Shown piece by piece: positions 35,815-47,075 of a stretch of 64,000 nucleotides of DNA. Origin of the DNA: Gerris lacustris (Eukaryota; Arthropoda; Insecta; Hemiptera; Gerridae). The stretch covers positions 8,100,033 through 8,164,032 of the forward strand of contig OX578286.1 in NCBI GenBank assembly GCA_951217055.1, read 5' to 3'. Every line of letters begins with the position of its first letter. Position 1 is the stretch's first letter. A model generated the notes under the pieces. The model had not been told where the DNA came from and ran no database searches. It saw only the letters and a list, made by a program, of their open reading frames with translations. A program made the position numbers and the translations under genes.

Positions 35815-36064
35815 CAACATATGCATATTATCTGTCTGTCAGTAACGTTTACGTGTCCGACAATAACTTCAGTAAAAGTTGACCGATTTAGTTGAAATTT
35901 GTTATACCTAATTTTACAAATGCTCAGGCTAAATTCGTTGGACAGAGATATCTTTCTAAGAGTTCGCAAGCAACGCTCGCATAAACGAGAGGATCAAATG
36001 TAAAATTGGAATTTCAGGATGGGAAAAGATTCTATCGTCTATTCGACGAGAGGAACATTTGTTT

Positions 36065-36097
<33 letters not shown>

Positions 36098-36240
36098 AAC
36101 CAATAGAGAAACCGCTATCAAGTGATAAAGATCGTTTATCACTTTTGATAACAAGATAACTATTGAAGCATGCCTAAATGTTTAAAATAGAAAAAAACAA
36201 CGATTTTACCGATCGCATAACAATGTTCTAAAATACGCGA
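35815..36240 (+). repeat. Dispersed repeat family K, single arm
   Basis: TCTGTCTGTCAGTAACGTTT is followed by GACCGATTTAGTTGAAATTTG, GGATCAAATGTAAAATTGGA and GATAAAGATCGTTTATC, matching 61935-62300. A T-run of about 30 replaces part of it (36067-36096). Confidence 0.65.
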
Positions 36241-36339
36241 AGCAATTATCAGTTTTCTTATAGATTTTATAATTCTGCTATATTATTATTTACATCGAAT
36301 AAACTTCAAATATCGAATAAAGGAAAATAAAATATCTTT

Positions 36340-37535
36340 ATCTACGATTGATACGAAATATAAACATTATATCTCTGTTTAGATGCGTAGAAAGTGATTC
36401 ATTTCTTAGCTCTATTCATTGCGCATGCACGTTTATAATGAGGTGAAAATTCCTCTTTTTTTCCGCCCTAGATCGGAAATAAGAGGAATTCTTCATCTTA
36501 ACCAACGATAAGCGAGTTTGTTTACATTCTAATTTGCTGTTTCTTTAATTAAAGTAACTGTTTATATCGAGTATTTAGAGAAAAACAATGAGTGATTATG
36601 AAGAATATAATTTCAAGATAAAAAGAACTTTTTATATACTACGTTTTTAAATTTTCTGTTGAATCGTATGTATTGTTGATAATATAATTGTTATTGTTGT
36701 ATAATATATAATGTTAGTAAAAAAAAAATAGTTCCGAATTTATTTACTTCACATAAATGACAACCATCCAGAGAGCTGATCTTAAACCTATAAAAAAATA
36801 AATCTTTGTACAACGGATATCCCCAGCACCAATTCTAAAGCATGCCATCGATATATTTGAAATAATATAATCGATAAATAATAAAATCGATATTTCCTGT
36901 TTTGCTGTCATTCAATGTTTATCTATCACAAATTTGAGACCCGTCAAAATGAAGATTGCGTAAATATTGGATAGGGCAAAACAAATAAAATAACTTGCGG
37001 ATTTTTTCCGAACTAACTTTCCGCACAGCAAAATTTGCTGAAAACTAATTAAATTCTGCTGAAAGATGGCTAAAAGTATTAAAATAATGCATTGTCATCG
37101 TGTTCTGAGCTATGCTAAAAGTTTCAAATGTCTAGCTATTCGGAAAGTTAGTTAGAAATCGATTGCCAGATTTGTACCGGACAAACAAAACAAGAAAACA
37201 AGCAAACAAAAACAAGAATTCAAGCTAATAAAAACGTAGTAAAATGAGAATTATACGCCTTCCGAAATAATTAATTCGGCACAAAATACAACTTATGAAT
37301 TAATGTCATCTTAATCGAAAGAGCAATACGTACTTACATACAGGAAGTTTATTACATTTTTTTTCTTTATTTATTATTAAAATCCAAAATCGTAGATAAA
37401 GTGCAGTACGCAACTCGTGCGAAAACGGCATTTTGCTTTGCTCGTGTGGTTTTACTACCCTCGCTGTCGCTCGGGTGCAAACTCCACTCTCCCATGCAAA
37501 ATGCTACTTTCCGCAATAGACGCGTAGTGTACTAT
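36340..37535. repeat. Family G, copy 2 (partial, expanded)
   Basis: Segment A-like sequence (ATCTCTGTTTAGATGCGTAG to ATTGCGCATGCACG) lies at 36370-36435. Segment B'-like sequence (GTGCGAAAACGGCATTTTGC to TACTTTCCGCA) is at about 37390-37520. Unrelated AT-rich sequence of about 900 bp lies between them. Confidence 0.6.
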
Positions 37536-38518
37536 TTTTAATGCTTCATGGAATGTCAAGTTTTTTTTCCCCCATATTTAGATAATTTAATAATTAATTT
37601 AATATATATTACATTATATTACACTATATCATATTAATTAAATTATATTATTATATTTATACTAATTTATACATATTTAACTTTGTATTTGTTCGTTTAT
37701 TAAAATTTATCTCTCAGTTTGTACACCAAAATGGCGGTTTATCACTCATGTCGCGTCTAGCGCAGAAGTGACAAGAAAAACATGCCCTAATACTATGATT
37801 AATCAGTAATTATATTATATGATATCGTTTGAGTTAATATAAGTACAGTTAATGAATTTGAGTTTGAAATTTATTCATCCCTCAAAATTGTACAATTTTG
37901 CATATGGGAAATTGGCCATTTTGAATCATCTACGGTTCGGTAAGAAGAGTCTTTCACTTTGTGCCACCACTAACATTCGTGAACAATATATAAATATATA
38001 TATACTTTTTAATTAAAGTAGTTACTTGAATTGGGTTAAAGCAGAGGTTTAGCTAGAATCACACTAAGGTTGAAAGACACAGGTTTAATAGAATGTAGGG
38101 ACTTGGCCTGACTCTATTAAGCTTCTAACAATAAAAGTACCATTTAACTCGGCTCAATGTATACTTACGTTTTAAGCCCCGTGTGTTAAAATTGAATGTA
38201 TTTAAGAAATTTAATATTACCCTATAAAGTTAAGAGATTTTCTGCTATTAAAAGCACTTAAAAAACAGCAAACCAATTAGTGTGTAGCTTATTTGCGTTC
38301 TGCAGCTTTGATTTTCAGCTAAATCCCATTTATGTTAACAACATTTTAAGAAAAAGCTATTAGCTATTAAATGTATTCAATATCTCAGAAACTATATTTT
38401 GCTTGGGTTATAAAGTTACATTCTTGTAAAAATGGTCTACATTTTGGAATTTCACTATTTATAGTACGAGAGAATCTCTGTTGGCTCAGAAAATATCCGT
38501 CCCACTTTATTTATTTTG
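37536..38518. other. AT-rich stretch, nothing recognised
   Basis: No feature is supported. Confidence 0.3.
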
Positions 38519-38647
38519 CTTCCGAGCTTACCGAAGGTAACGGAAGCATTGTGTTCACTTTTGAGAACGAAAAACTTTTATGTCTCCAATTTTAAAAATT
38601 CCAAGACAGAAATCCGTTTCAGACATCAAGGAACATTTTTGGTTTAG

Positions 38648-38703
<56 letters not shown>

Positions 38704-38900
38704 GGTCTGTGTGTGTGTGTCCGCGAATTATGAAACCTGTGACGGTAACTTGAGTATATGTTGACCGAGTTTGATAAAATTTGGTAGACATGTTCATTTT
38801 ACCAATGCCCAGGTCGAGTTCGTTGGACCACGTTATCCGTCCAAGCGTTCACGAGCAACGTTCGCGTAAACGTGAACTTCAAATTTAAAATTGGAATTTT
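38519..38900 (+). repeat. Family E head fused to family K body, with (TCTG)n
   Basis: The head palindrome GCTTCCG...CGGAAGC (about 38519-38548) is followed by GAGAACGAAAAACTTTTATG, about 18 GTCT units (38647-38705), the module GATAAAATTTGGTAGACATG and the K-type ACGTTATCCGTCCAAGCG segment. The same composite is at 45783-46260, so the fusion is itself a repeated unit. Confidence 0.7.
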
Positions 38901-38934
38901 AGGTTATCAGTCGTATTATCGAGGTTAATGGGCG

Positions 38935-39209
38935 GGGTTTTCCAAGTCTAGACTTGATCAAGGTTGACCCATTCCTGTATAGTCGCGTTATAGAGGTTGA
39001 CTTCTCGAAACGACTTGTTATAGAGGTTCTGAGTTACGTCGTGAATTGAAAAAAATCCGTGTTATAGAGGTTGTTTGGATAATAATAGTCGCGTTATAGA
39101 GGTTAATTTAACATTATGTGTTATGGCAGTCTCAAGAGGATTTGAAAATTGCACTTGTAATTGAGGTTGTCGTGTTATTGAGGGTCGTGTAAGCGAGGTC
39201 CTACTGTAT
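38935..39209 (-). mobile_element. pogo-like non-autonomous element (one end visible)
   Basis: Read on the minus strand it begins TA-CAGTAGGACCTCGCTTAC, close to pogo/Tigger-type termini (CAGT...CCTCG). The interior repeats a GTCGCGTTATAGAGGTT motif at least four times (38981-39105). The opposite terminus is not clear. No transposase. Confidence 0.5.
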
Positions 39210-39375
39210 TAAGATAAAGGGATGTTTAGTCCAATGTACTTTGGGGACAAAGGAATATCACACTTCTGATTTTATAAGGGAAGTAACAGTCTAAAGAAGA
39301 ACATTTCGTACATCTTCTTTAGATTGTTACTCCCCTTAATTTTCTATAAGGGGAGTAACAGTCTAAAGAAGTGCC
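39210..39375. repeat. Family J, copy 1 (left end lost, one hairpin unit)
   Basis: It holds a GGGAAGTAACAGTCTAAAG arm, a linker, then TTCTTTAGATTGTTACTCCC and the terminal arm ending AAGAAGTGCC. It matches the right half of 44547-44782. It begins directly at the pogo-like end. Confidence 0.7.
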
Positions 39376-39677
39376 CAAAATCTAGTAAAATCGGACGATA
39401 TAAGATAATAATATGCCGGTTTGCAAAAATTCAATGAGAGACAGACACAGAAATAAAAATGTTTTCTGATGTCTGAAACAGATTTTGGTTTGCATTTTTG
39501 AAATCGGAGATATACACAATATACAGTATATCCACGGATGGAGTTGCCTATACGTGTAAATTCCAAAAAGTTTCAATTTTCGGAGAAAAGTCACTCTTGA
39601 TAAAATCTAGTCACAATAGTCACAAATAGTCTGCTTGTTCTTAAATGAAGATTTATAGAATTACTTTATGTTCAAAA
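39376..39677 (-). repeat. Family E interior fragment
   Basis: GAGAGACAGACACAG and CTGATGTCTGAAACAGATTT match the body of family E, without termini. Confidence 0.5.
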
Positions 39678-40327
39678 TGTACCCTGTACCCAGAGAGTAC
39701 CATTTTCTAAAATTGTACAAGAGGAAACCAGTTCCAATTTCGACTATTCAACTATTCAAGAAAATAGTATTCTTTATAATTTCTTTTAGATACTATACCA
39801 AAATTATTTTTCGCATACCCCCACCATTTATAAAACGTAAAATTTGTCTGATTCTAATGCATGAGGGGTCGATGTAAAGGTCTCATTGAGTGCATTAAAA
39901 GTTGTGGTATTGCTTTTTTTTAATAAAAACAGTATGAAAGCATTTATAGGGAAAATCTTATTTATTATTTGAATATTATTTATTTCTTTAATATTTATTT
40001 TCCTAAGGAATTTCCCTTTTAATACCTTTCATGTTGTTCTTATCAAAAAAAGCAATACCACAACTGAGACCTCACTCATGCACTCAATGAGACCTTTAAA
40101 TCGAACCCGCATGTATTAGAGTCAGACAAATTTGACTTTTTTATAAATGGCGTGGGGGGGGGGGGGGATTTTTTACATTTGATTATCAAAATTTTTATGC
40201 AAAAATAATTTTGGTATAGTATCTAAAATAAATTATAAAGAACACCTTTTTCTTGATTAGTCGAGATTTGAACCGGTTTCCTCTTGTACAATTTTAGAAA
40301 AGTGTACACTCTGGGAATAGGTTACCC
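39678..40327. repeat. 650-bp palindrome with B-box-like motifs in the arms
   Basis: The left arm (CCCAGAG, TAAAATTGTACAAGAGGAAA, ACTATACCAAAATTATTTTT, AAAGGTCTCATTGAGTGCAT) is mirrored in the right arm up to TACACTCTGGG. The centre is about 39990-40010. Minus-strand GGGTTCGATTTAA (about 40095) and GGTTCAAATC (about 40269) in the right arm resemble pol III B boxes. A G-run disrupts the right arm at 40154. Confidence 0.7.
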
Positions 40328-40331
40328 AGAG

Positions 40332-40334
<3 letters not shown>

Positions 40335-40415
<81 letters not shown>
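40335..40415. repeat. (TA)n microsatellite
   Basis: About 80 bp of TA repeat directly after the palindrome. Confidence 0.95.
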
Positions 40416-40420
<5 letters not shown>

Positions 40421-40911
40421 TTATTTATTTATCTTCAGAGCGATCTCATACAGTTATCTTCGGTAAGATGGGAATCAACATCATTGTATAAGTTTTAGAA
40501 GTTAAAAAATCTCTGAAAATCATATTTGAAGCTTTGCAAGTAATTTATCGTAATAGATTCAACCTGTTCTTAACTATAGTCTATTGTTTTACACTGTAGG
40601 CTTCTTTTATGTTCTGTTTTACTTCGATTCCCTTCTAATTTTGAGTTCCACAATAGGGTTTTATTTATTTCCTACAAAGCTAAAAGCATTTCTTGACATT
40701 CCCTTTACAACAAAAGGAATAAAAACTACCTCTACAAAAAAATAAATAGACAAAGAACCTTTATCTTACTAATAATAAATAAAACGTAAAGAACAGAAAA
40801 CCTTAATGTCGATGCCAGACTCTTTTTTTACTTTCATTCATTTATTATGTATTACTTAATTCTTATCAACCTCAAAATTTTGCAGTTATGTTTCGTTGAA
40901 CAGAAAAAAAA
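40416..40911. other. AT-rich spacer
   Basis: No feature is supported. Confidence 0.3.
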
Positions 40912-41505
40912 ACGAAATCCACAAATAGTCCAGGAGATAGCACGCAAAAAAGTGTCTGACTAACATCAAGCTAGAATATTGAGTATTAGTAAATCTTTTG
41001 GTGCCTTTTAGTAATATGTGGTCGGCTAAGTTCGTCTGTGGGACATAGCTTTTCTTTGAAAAATACAAACGGGTGGAGAGCGGCCATGTCCCGCCTTTTT
41101 TGGTGGACATTGTGATTTTCATGATCCTGAGTACGAAATTAGTTAGTAGACCAATAATCAAGTTGATGGTAGTTTGTCACTTAATAGATTGATTTGGAGT
41201 AATATTTGACCAACTTACCTATTAAGTGACAAACTACCATTAACTTGATTATTGGTCTTCTAACTAATTTCGCACTCATGATCATGAGAATCACATTGTC
41301 CACCAAAAAGAGCGGGACATGGCCGCTCTACATCGGTTTGTTTTTTTCAAATGCCTATTGCCAAGCTATGTCCAGCAGACGAAATAAGCCCACCACATAT
41401 TCTTAATAGGCACCCAAAACATTTATTTATACACAAAATTCTAGCTTGGTGTTAGTCAGACACTTTTTTTGCACGCTATCTCCTGGGACTATTTGTGGAT
41501 TTCGT
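40912..41505. mobile_element. Family F palindromic element, copy 1
   Basis: Arms of about 290 bp run from ACGAAATCCACAAATAGTCC to the complement GGACTATTTGTGGATTTCGT and meet near 41208 with a short asymmetric centre. Conserved arm blocks are GTGTCTGACTAACATCAAGC, GGTGGAGAGCGGCCATGTCC and GACAAACTACCAT. There is no ORF. Copy 2 starts at 63434. Confidence 0.8.
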
Positions 41506-41619
41506 CGACAAAGGTTCAGGCGAGTTGCGTGTAAGACTTCCATAATTATCTTCTCGATTCTTAGGGAACTAACGTTAATTTAATTAGCTATTATTAGTAG
41601 TAAGGGGCAGGGAGGCCTA

Positions 41620-42110
41620 GCCTAGCAAACAGACCCCATTTGGATTCTTTTTGCCAACCCCAGACGTACCCACGTCCCTAAAACCACCTCCACCTGACCC
41701 TCAAACTTTTTTGATTGGATTATAAAGGAGAGGATGTATGGCCACTTCAGAGTATAAAGTTCTTCTACCCAAATTCCACCCTTGCCTAAGGTATGGAAGT
41801 GCAATCTCCCATATCCTTCACACACCCCCAGTTGTTTCTTCAAACCATTCCCTTTCTGCTTCACCCCAGATCCACTGCTTAATAGCTGATATAACCTGAC
41901 CTTAAGACCAGTCAACTGTAGGTTCTGGTCCGCAGAATGGCTCTTATTTTGCAACTTCGTCCGCTTTCTCGTTCCCTAGGATCCCTTGGTATACCAGGAC
42001 CCAGAGCAGTGTTACCTCCTTACTCTCTCCCAGCAGCTCGGACTCTCTACGGATGGCTTTGTCAGTACTCCCTCGGCCCAGACTCGCTCGGCGTTCGATG
42101 TAAATAGCCT
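41620..42110 (-). pseudogene. Decayed RNase H region of a LINE ORF2
   Basis: On the minus strand, L-L-W-V...Q-G-I-L-G-N-E-K-A-D-E-V-A-K gives the fourth RNase H motif. It is followed by a G-P-E-P tail and A-I-K-Q-W, then stops. Spacing fits R1/Jockey-type elements, where the linker runs W-V-P-G-H-x-G-I-x-G-N-E. In-frame stops and a Leu-Val-Tyr in place of the usual Pro-Gly-His show decay. It is not a functional gene. Confidence 0.65.
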
Positions 42111-42840
42111 CATGCTGATTCATGCGTTTGTTTCCTAAGCGTAATTGGACTTGCTGGGACTCTCGGGCAGTTGTAAAGCAAAGGGAGAACTCCTACTCCA
42201 ACTTAACAGATGTGTCGATGTTTATAGACAAAGGTTAGGCTTCAGGTTCAGGTTACTTGCTACTACGCTTTACCTAAGTCCCAGGTTATTTAATATCATC
42301 TATATCGTAAATAATCTATAACAAAATAAATCTATTTGTTCATTCATTGATGAACAAAGGTTGTAACAATGATATCATTTTGTTTAAAGCATGAACTAAT
42401 TAATATTCAGAACTCCATACAACTCTCATAAATATCTTCTCGATTCTAAGTAAACTATCATTTTATTAATTAGCTAAGTGTTCAAAGAAAAGTTAAATTT
42501 AGAAGGATTTACTCTTATTTTCCAGACATTTTAAGCCGATTTAAGCTGCCTCGTTTTCCTTTAAAGCATCTTGATTGAGAAAAGTAAGAGAAGCGATGTA
42601 TATAAAACAAAATCTGCAGGGATTTTGAAATCCCAGATACTAAGCCAGAAATTTATCCTAATTCTAAGCTATATATTTTATACCAGACAATGCCTCAATT
42701 ATTTAGTTACATTTATACCTCCTTTATTATCTCATATAATTTATAAATACCTTGTTATTTTTTTAAAAAATAATAACACTATAGTTATTTAAGTAACTAG
42801 GAAGCAAAATGGAATTTTACTGACGAGTGATTAATTTAAC
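42111..42840. other. Unrecognised stretch
   Basis: No feature is supported beyond AT-rich runs. Confidence 0.3.
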
Positions 42841-44290
42841 CTCCGAGCCGAAGGCGAGGACAGGCTATGATAATTAACTGCCGAGGCGAAGCCGAGGCAG
42901 GTAATTTACCTATTTGACTGCCGAGGTAAAGCCGAGGCAGGCAATGAATAAACGAGGCAGAAATGTTTCCTTTGCTGCCTTGTTGTACGGGCGGCAGAAA
43001 AATGAACCTGCTAAAATACTATCTTTATTAATATAACATAGTTAATTACTATTTTACCTACACACTACTATGACATATGAATTACCGAAATTAATGTTGA
43101 TAAAGAAATCAAATAAGAAGCTTGGGAATAATAATAAGTGAATAGCAAACTGAATCAATTACAAGATACAAAAAATAACACAAAACTTCTGAATGAATAA
43201 TGCACGTAATATTTAAAATATTTATTTATATTTTTACTAACAAATAACTAAAAGTATTAAAGATATCTTCTGTTGCTTAGAAGAAAAGAAGTAACTAGGA
43301 AATCAAGAAAAGTAGCTAGTCTAATCTAGAATGACTTCAATAATAATAATAATAATATGGATGTTGGGTGTTTACATGAAGCTGCAGTGTAGCCAGTGAC
43401 TCCGCTATTATTTAATTAAAGATCTACTATCCATTGAACTTATTTAAGAATTAAAAAATATAAAATAGTTATTTATGCACCCAGGGAGTAAAGTAGGCCA
43501 TTATTCCCTGAGCGAAAAAAGTTGGTTCCCGAGGCGCAGCCGAGGGAATAACTCTTAATAGCTCCCGAGGCGCAGCCGAGGGAGATAACTCTTATTAGCT
43601 CCCGAGGGAGATAATTATCGCGAGGGGAATAATGGCACTTTACTCACGAGGTACATACAATATTTTATCTCCAGTAGGAAGAAAATACACATTTTCGTCC
43701 ATAGCACAGTTTTGATTTATTATTTTAATAAATAACAATAATTATTAGAACTTTTAATAGCAGATATAAGAGATTCAATATTAAAAACGAATAAGAATTG
43801 GAATTAAACTCAAATAGAAGGTTATTTAGATGCAGGTTATAATGTTGTAAACAAAGATAAACATGGTCAAAAAAGCGCAGTGCTGCCAACCTGATTTCGA
43901 CAACTTTATTACATTAGCCATACATTTTCTACTATTTATGAAATAATTAAGTTGCAATCTTTACTTTTTTGCCCTACTTTTACTTTTTCTCCCTACTTTT
44001 TGAGTCAGGGATGAAAAGACCTGTTTTAGTCCCTCTAAACTAATTCAAAATCATAACTTTTTTTCCCTACTGGAGATAAAAATATTTTATTATTAAAACG
44101 TTTATTTATTAAATATTACTTATTGGACTATAATCTATAATATATTATAATGTCATAAGATAGAGATAATAGTATAAACCGTCATTGCCAACATTATTAC
44201 AATACATTTTTTTTATTGTTATAATATTTTATTGTTATGATTTTTCCTCATTTTACCGCCTAGGCAGTAAAATCACTAGACAGTTAAATA
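42841..44290. repeat. Cluster of GC-rich CGAGGC / GCCGAGG hairpins and a TIR pair
   Basis: 42841-42985 holds three short units of the form CCGAGGCGAAGCCGAGGCAG. 43500-43640 holds three related units, CCCGAGGCGCAGCCGAGGG, alternating with ATAACTCTTA. ATATTTTATCTCCAGTAGG (about 43660) is the inverse of CTACTGGAGATAAAAATATT (about 44066). TTTTACCGCCTAGGCAGTAA near 44254 is another palindrome. The GC islands stand out in AT-rich DNA. Possibly one or two hairpin-rich non-autonomous elements. Confidence 0.5.
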
Positions 44291-44546
44291 AATTGGAGTT
44301 ATTCACATTTGTTTAAATTGTCGTTGCCTTGCTTGAGGGGTTTCCTTGATTACCCTGAGCTACCTCTCCCCGCACAAGGTGGCGCCTAATTAAATCCTTC
44401 TTGTTCCCTTTTATTTCTCCCGTATCAACCACTACGTTAATTCCTTTCTTCCTTTTACTTTCTCTACCAAAACCACCGCCAACTGAGCCGCACCACATAA
44501 GTAACTGTGAAATAACATGTAACTTTCCCTTGAGTACAAAAAAAAG

Positions 44547-44782
44547 GGTACTTCTTTAGATTGTTACTCCCCTATTTTTTAACAAATACAAAAGACCTTG
44601 TCAAAATAAGTGTTAAGACAAAGGGATGTTTAGTACAATGTACTTGTGGACAAAGGAATATCACACTTCTGTTTTTATAAGGGGAGTAACAGTCTGAAGA
44701 AGAACATTCCTTACACCTTCTTTAAATTGTTTCTCGACTCAAATTTTTTTTTACTAGGGGAGTAACAATCTAAAGAAGTGCC
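44547..44782. mobile_element. Family J TIR element, copy 2 (one internal hairpin unit)
   Basis: The left terminus starts GGTACTTCTTTAGATTG and the right ends CAATCTAAAGAAGTGCC: inverted repeats of about 27 bp with one mismatch. The body contains AAGGGATGTTTAGTACAATG and a single internal arm-linker-arm unit. It shows the basic form of the family before array expansion. Confidence 0.75.
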
Positions 44783-45074
44783 TTTATAAGTACTACGTAA
44801 AAATTGTCAGTAATGTGTTGTCTGTATTCTGTACAGACGCTTGAAGCCTAAACTATGGAATATATCGATAAAATTCGGCCATCCATATTTATATATCGAT
44901 ATGAACATGGATACCCAGAATTGAAAATTAGTTTTAGCTCCAAAATTCAATTTTAAAATTTTAGATACAACATTTCTATTTTGTAATCCATTTATGTAAA
45001 AGTTTCAACACATAAGTTTTTGGAAAAAACAGTTATTTTGACTCATGGGAGGTTAAAATAGGCAAAACTATTAA

Positions 45075-45292
45075 TACCTTAAAATCAAATGTATGTGTCA
45101 TTACTACAGACTATGGTTATATATATATATACATACTACGTAATATGTACCTTAAAATCCCATTTATTTGTCATTACTACAGATTATGGTTATATATATA
45201 TACATACTACGTAATATGTACCTTAAAATCCCATTTATTTGTCATTACTACAGATTATGGTTATATATATATACATACTACGTAATATGAGT
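45075..45292. repeat. 70-72 bp tandem repeat, three units
   Basis: TACATACTACGTAATATG recurs at about 45130, 45200 and 45272, each with TCATTACTACAGA(T/C)TATGG and a short (TA)n. Confidence 0.85.
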
Positions 45293-45456
45293 AATTAAAA
45301 ATTCGGGTCAATGTTTGGTAATATATTCTAAGACCGTGATTGGTTCATAACATGTCTCAGATGATGTAGGATTAAACATTCTCCACCAATGTCCAATGCT
45401 GGAGGCAACATCGATTCGGTAGAGCACCGTTGTTGCTCAAGTTAAAATAACAATGA

Positions 45457-45715
45457 GAACTGAGTTATAATTATTTTTTATTGTGTCGTCTGTTATTTTG
45501 AACTGAGTTATAACTTTTTTTTTATGGCATCATCTGTTATAGTGAATTGAGTAACAACTTGTTTTCATTGCATCATCTACCAATGTCAACTGAGTAACAG
45601 CTTGTCTTTATTGCATCATCTGTCAATGGTGAACTAAGTAACAACTTGTTTTTATTGCATCATCTGTTATTGTAAACTGAGTAACAACTTGTTTTTACTG
45701 CGTCAGATATTACAT
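45457..45715. repeat. 43-45 bp tandem repeat, six units
   Basis: AACTGAGTAACAACTTGTTT with TTGCATCATCTGT recurs at 45457, 45500, 45544, 45588, 45631 and 45674. Units become more alike to the right. Confidence 0.85.
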
Positions 45716-45782
45716 TGTCTCTCCTAACCGTATTTACTAAATTATATTTTGTTTTAATTTTTACTTTGAAATTTTTAATTTT

Positions 45783-46260
45783 GCTTCCGAGCTTACCGAA
45801 GGTAACGGAAGCATTGTGTTCACTTTTGAGAACGAAAAACTTTTATGCCTCCGATTTCAAAAATTCCAAGACAGAAATCCGTTTCAGACATCAGGGAACA
45901 TTTTTGGTCTCGTGTCTGTCTGTCTGTCTGTCTGTCGGTCTGTGTGTCCGCGAATTATGAAACGTGCGACGATAACTTGAGTAAATGTCGACCGATTTTG
46001 ATGAAATTTGGTAGACATGTTCATTTTTGCAATGCTCAGGACGAGTTCGTTGGACAACGTTATCCGTCCAAGCGTTCACGAGCAATGCTCGCGTAAACGT
46101 GAACTTTAAATTTAAAATTGGAATTTTAGGTCGGGGAAAACTTCATCTATTCAATGAGACAAACATTTTTTTCAAATACAATTTTTTTAGTAAAACCAAC
46201 AGCGACACCGCTATGAAGTGTTAAAGATCGCTAAAACTATTAATAGTTTTTACAAAATAA
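45783..46260 (+). repeat. Family E head fused to family K body, copy 2
   Basis: The head palindrome is at about 45784-45813, a short GTCTGTCTG tract at 45914-45940, the module GATGAAATTTGGTAGACATG at 45999, then K-type sequence to CAGCGACACCGCTATGAAG. It aligns with 38519-38900. Confidence 0.7.
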
Positions 46261-47075
46261 ACAATATTACAATAAAGTAATATAACAATAATTGTTATAG
46301 TATATGGTAGGATGCGAGGAAGCTGTGTGCCACACTAATTGGCAGTCTATTTACTGTTAATTCCGAATTACGGTACGTTAACCTTTAAAATAGAAAATTA
46401 TATGGTTTTTGAAAGATTAGCTTGGTTTTATTTCGTGCCATCGTTATATTTATATCTCGGTCTAATACTAGTATAAAGGACCTTATCATTCGTTTCTAAA
46501 GTCTTTTGTTTTGATCCAAAGCTTTCTCTACTTGATTTCATTGTACTATTTCCTTTGAGAAAAACGATCCTTCGTGGAACTTAGTAGACGAAAATAAATG
46601 TAGAGATAATCATTTTTAATTAGAAATGTTACTTTAGTCTTTAACAGGTAGTCACACGCAGTAAGTCTATAACAAGTAAATATTTCCTTTTACAAGAATA
46701 CTGAGTTATTTTAAAGGGACAAACAAAATCATTATCAAGTTCCTACCTCAATCAAATTGTACTCTAATAAACAAACGGAGGCTATGTTATACTAAGATTA
46801 TAATTAATTAAGTTAAAATTTCCTTTCAAAATATATTTATGATAGTTAATTATGATCTCTTATTTAGAGTGGAAATATACAAGCTGTAGTCAAAAATAAT
46901 AATTACAATCGCTTGTAAATTTACCCAGTAAATAAACTATAAAGTAAATTTGAATTTAAATTAAACTTTTAAGATTCAAATTACAATTTTAGTTAAATAT
47001 ACAACGATTTCGTGTTTTCATTGCAACAATGGAATTTTGAATTGAAAAATATAAAAGACAAAAAGAAGGACGATT
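46261..47075. other. Unrecognised stretch with one solo family E terminus
   Basis: 46311-46350 is a family E terminal repeat (GATGCGAGGAAGCTGTGTGC). Otherwise AT-rich and empty. Confidence 0.4.
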
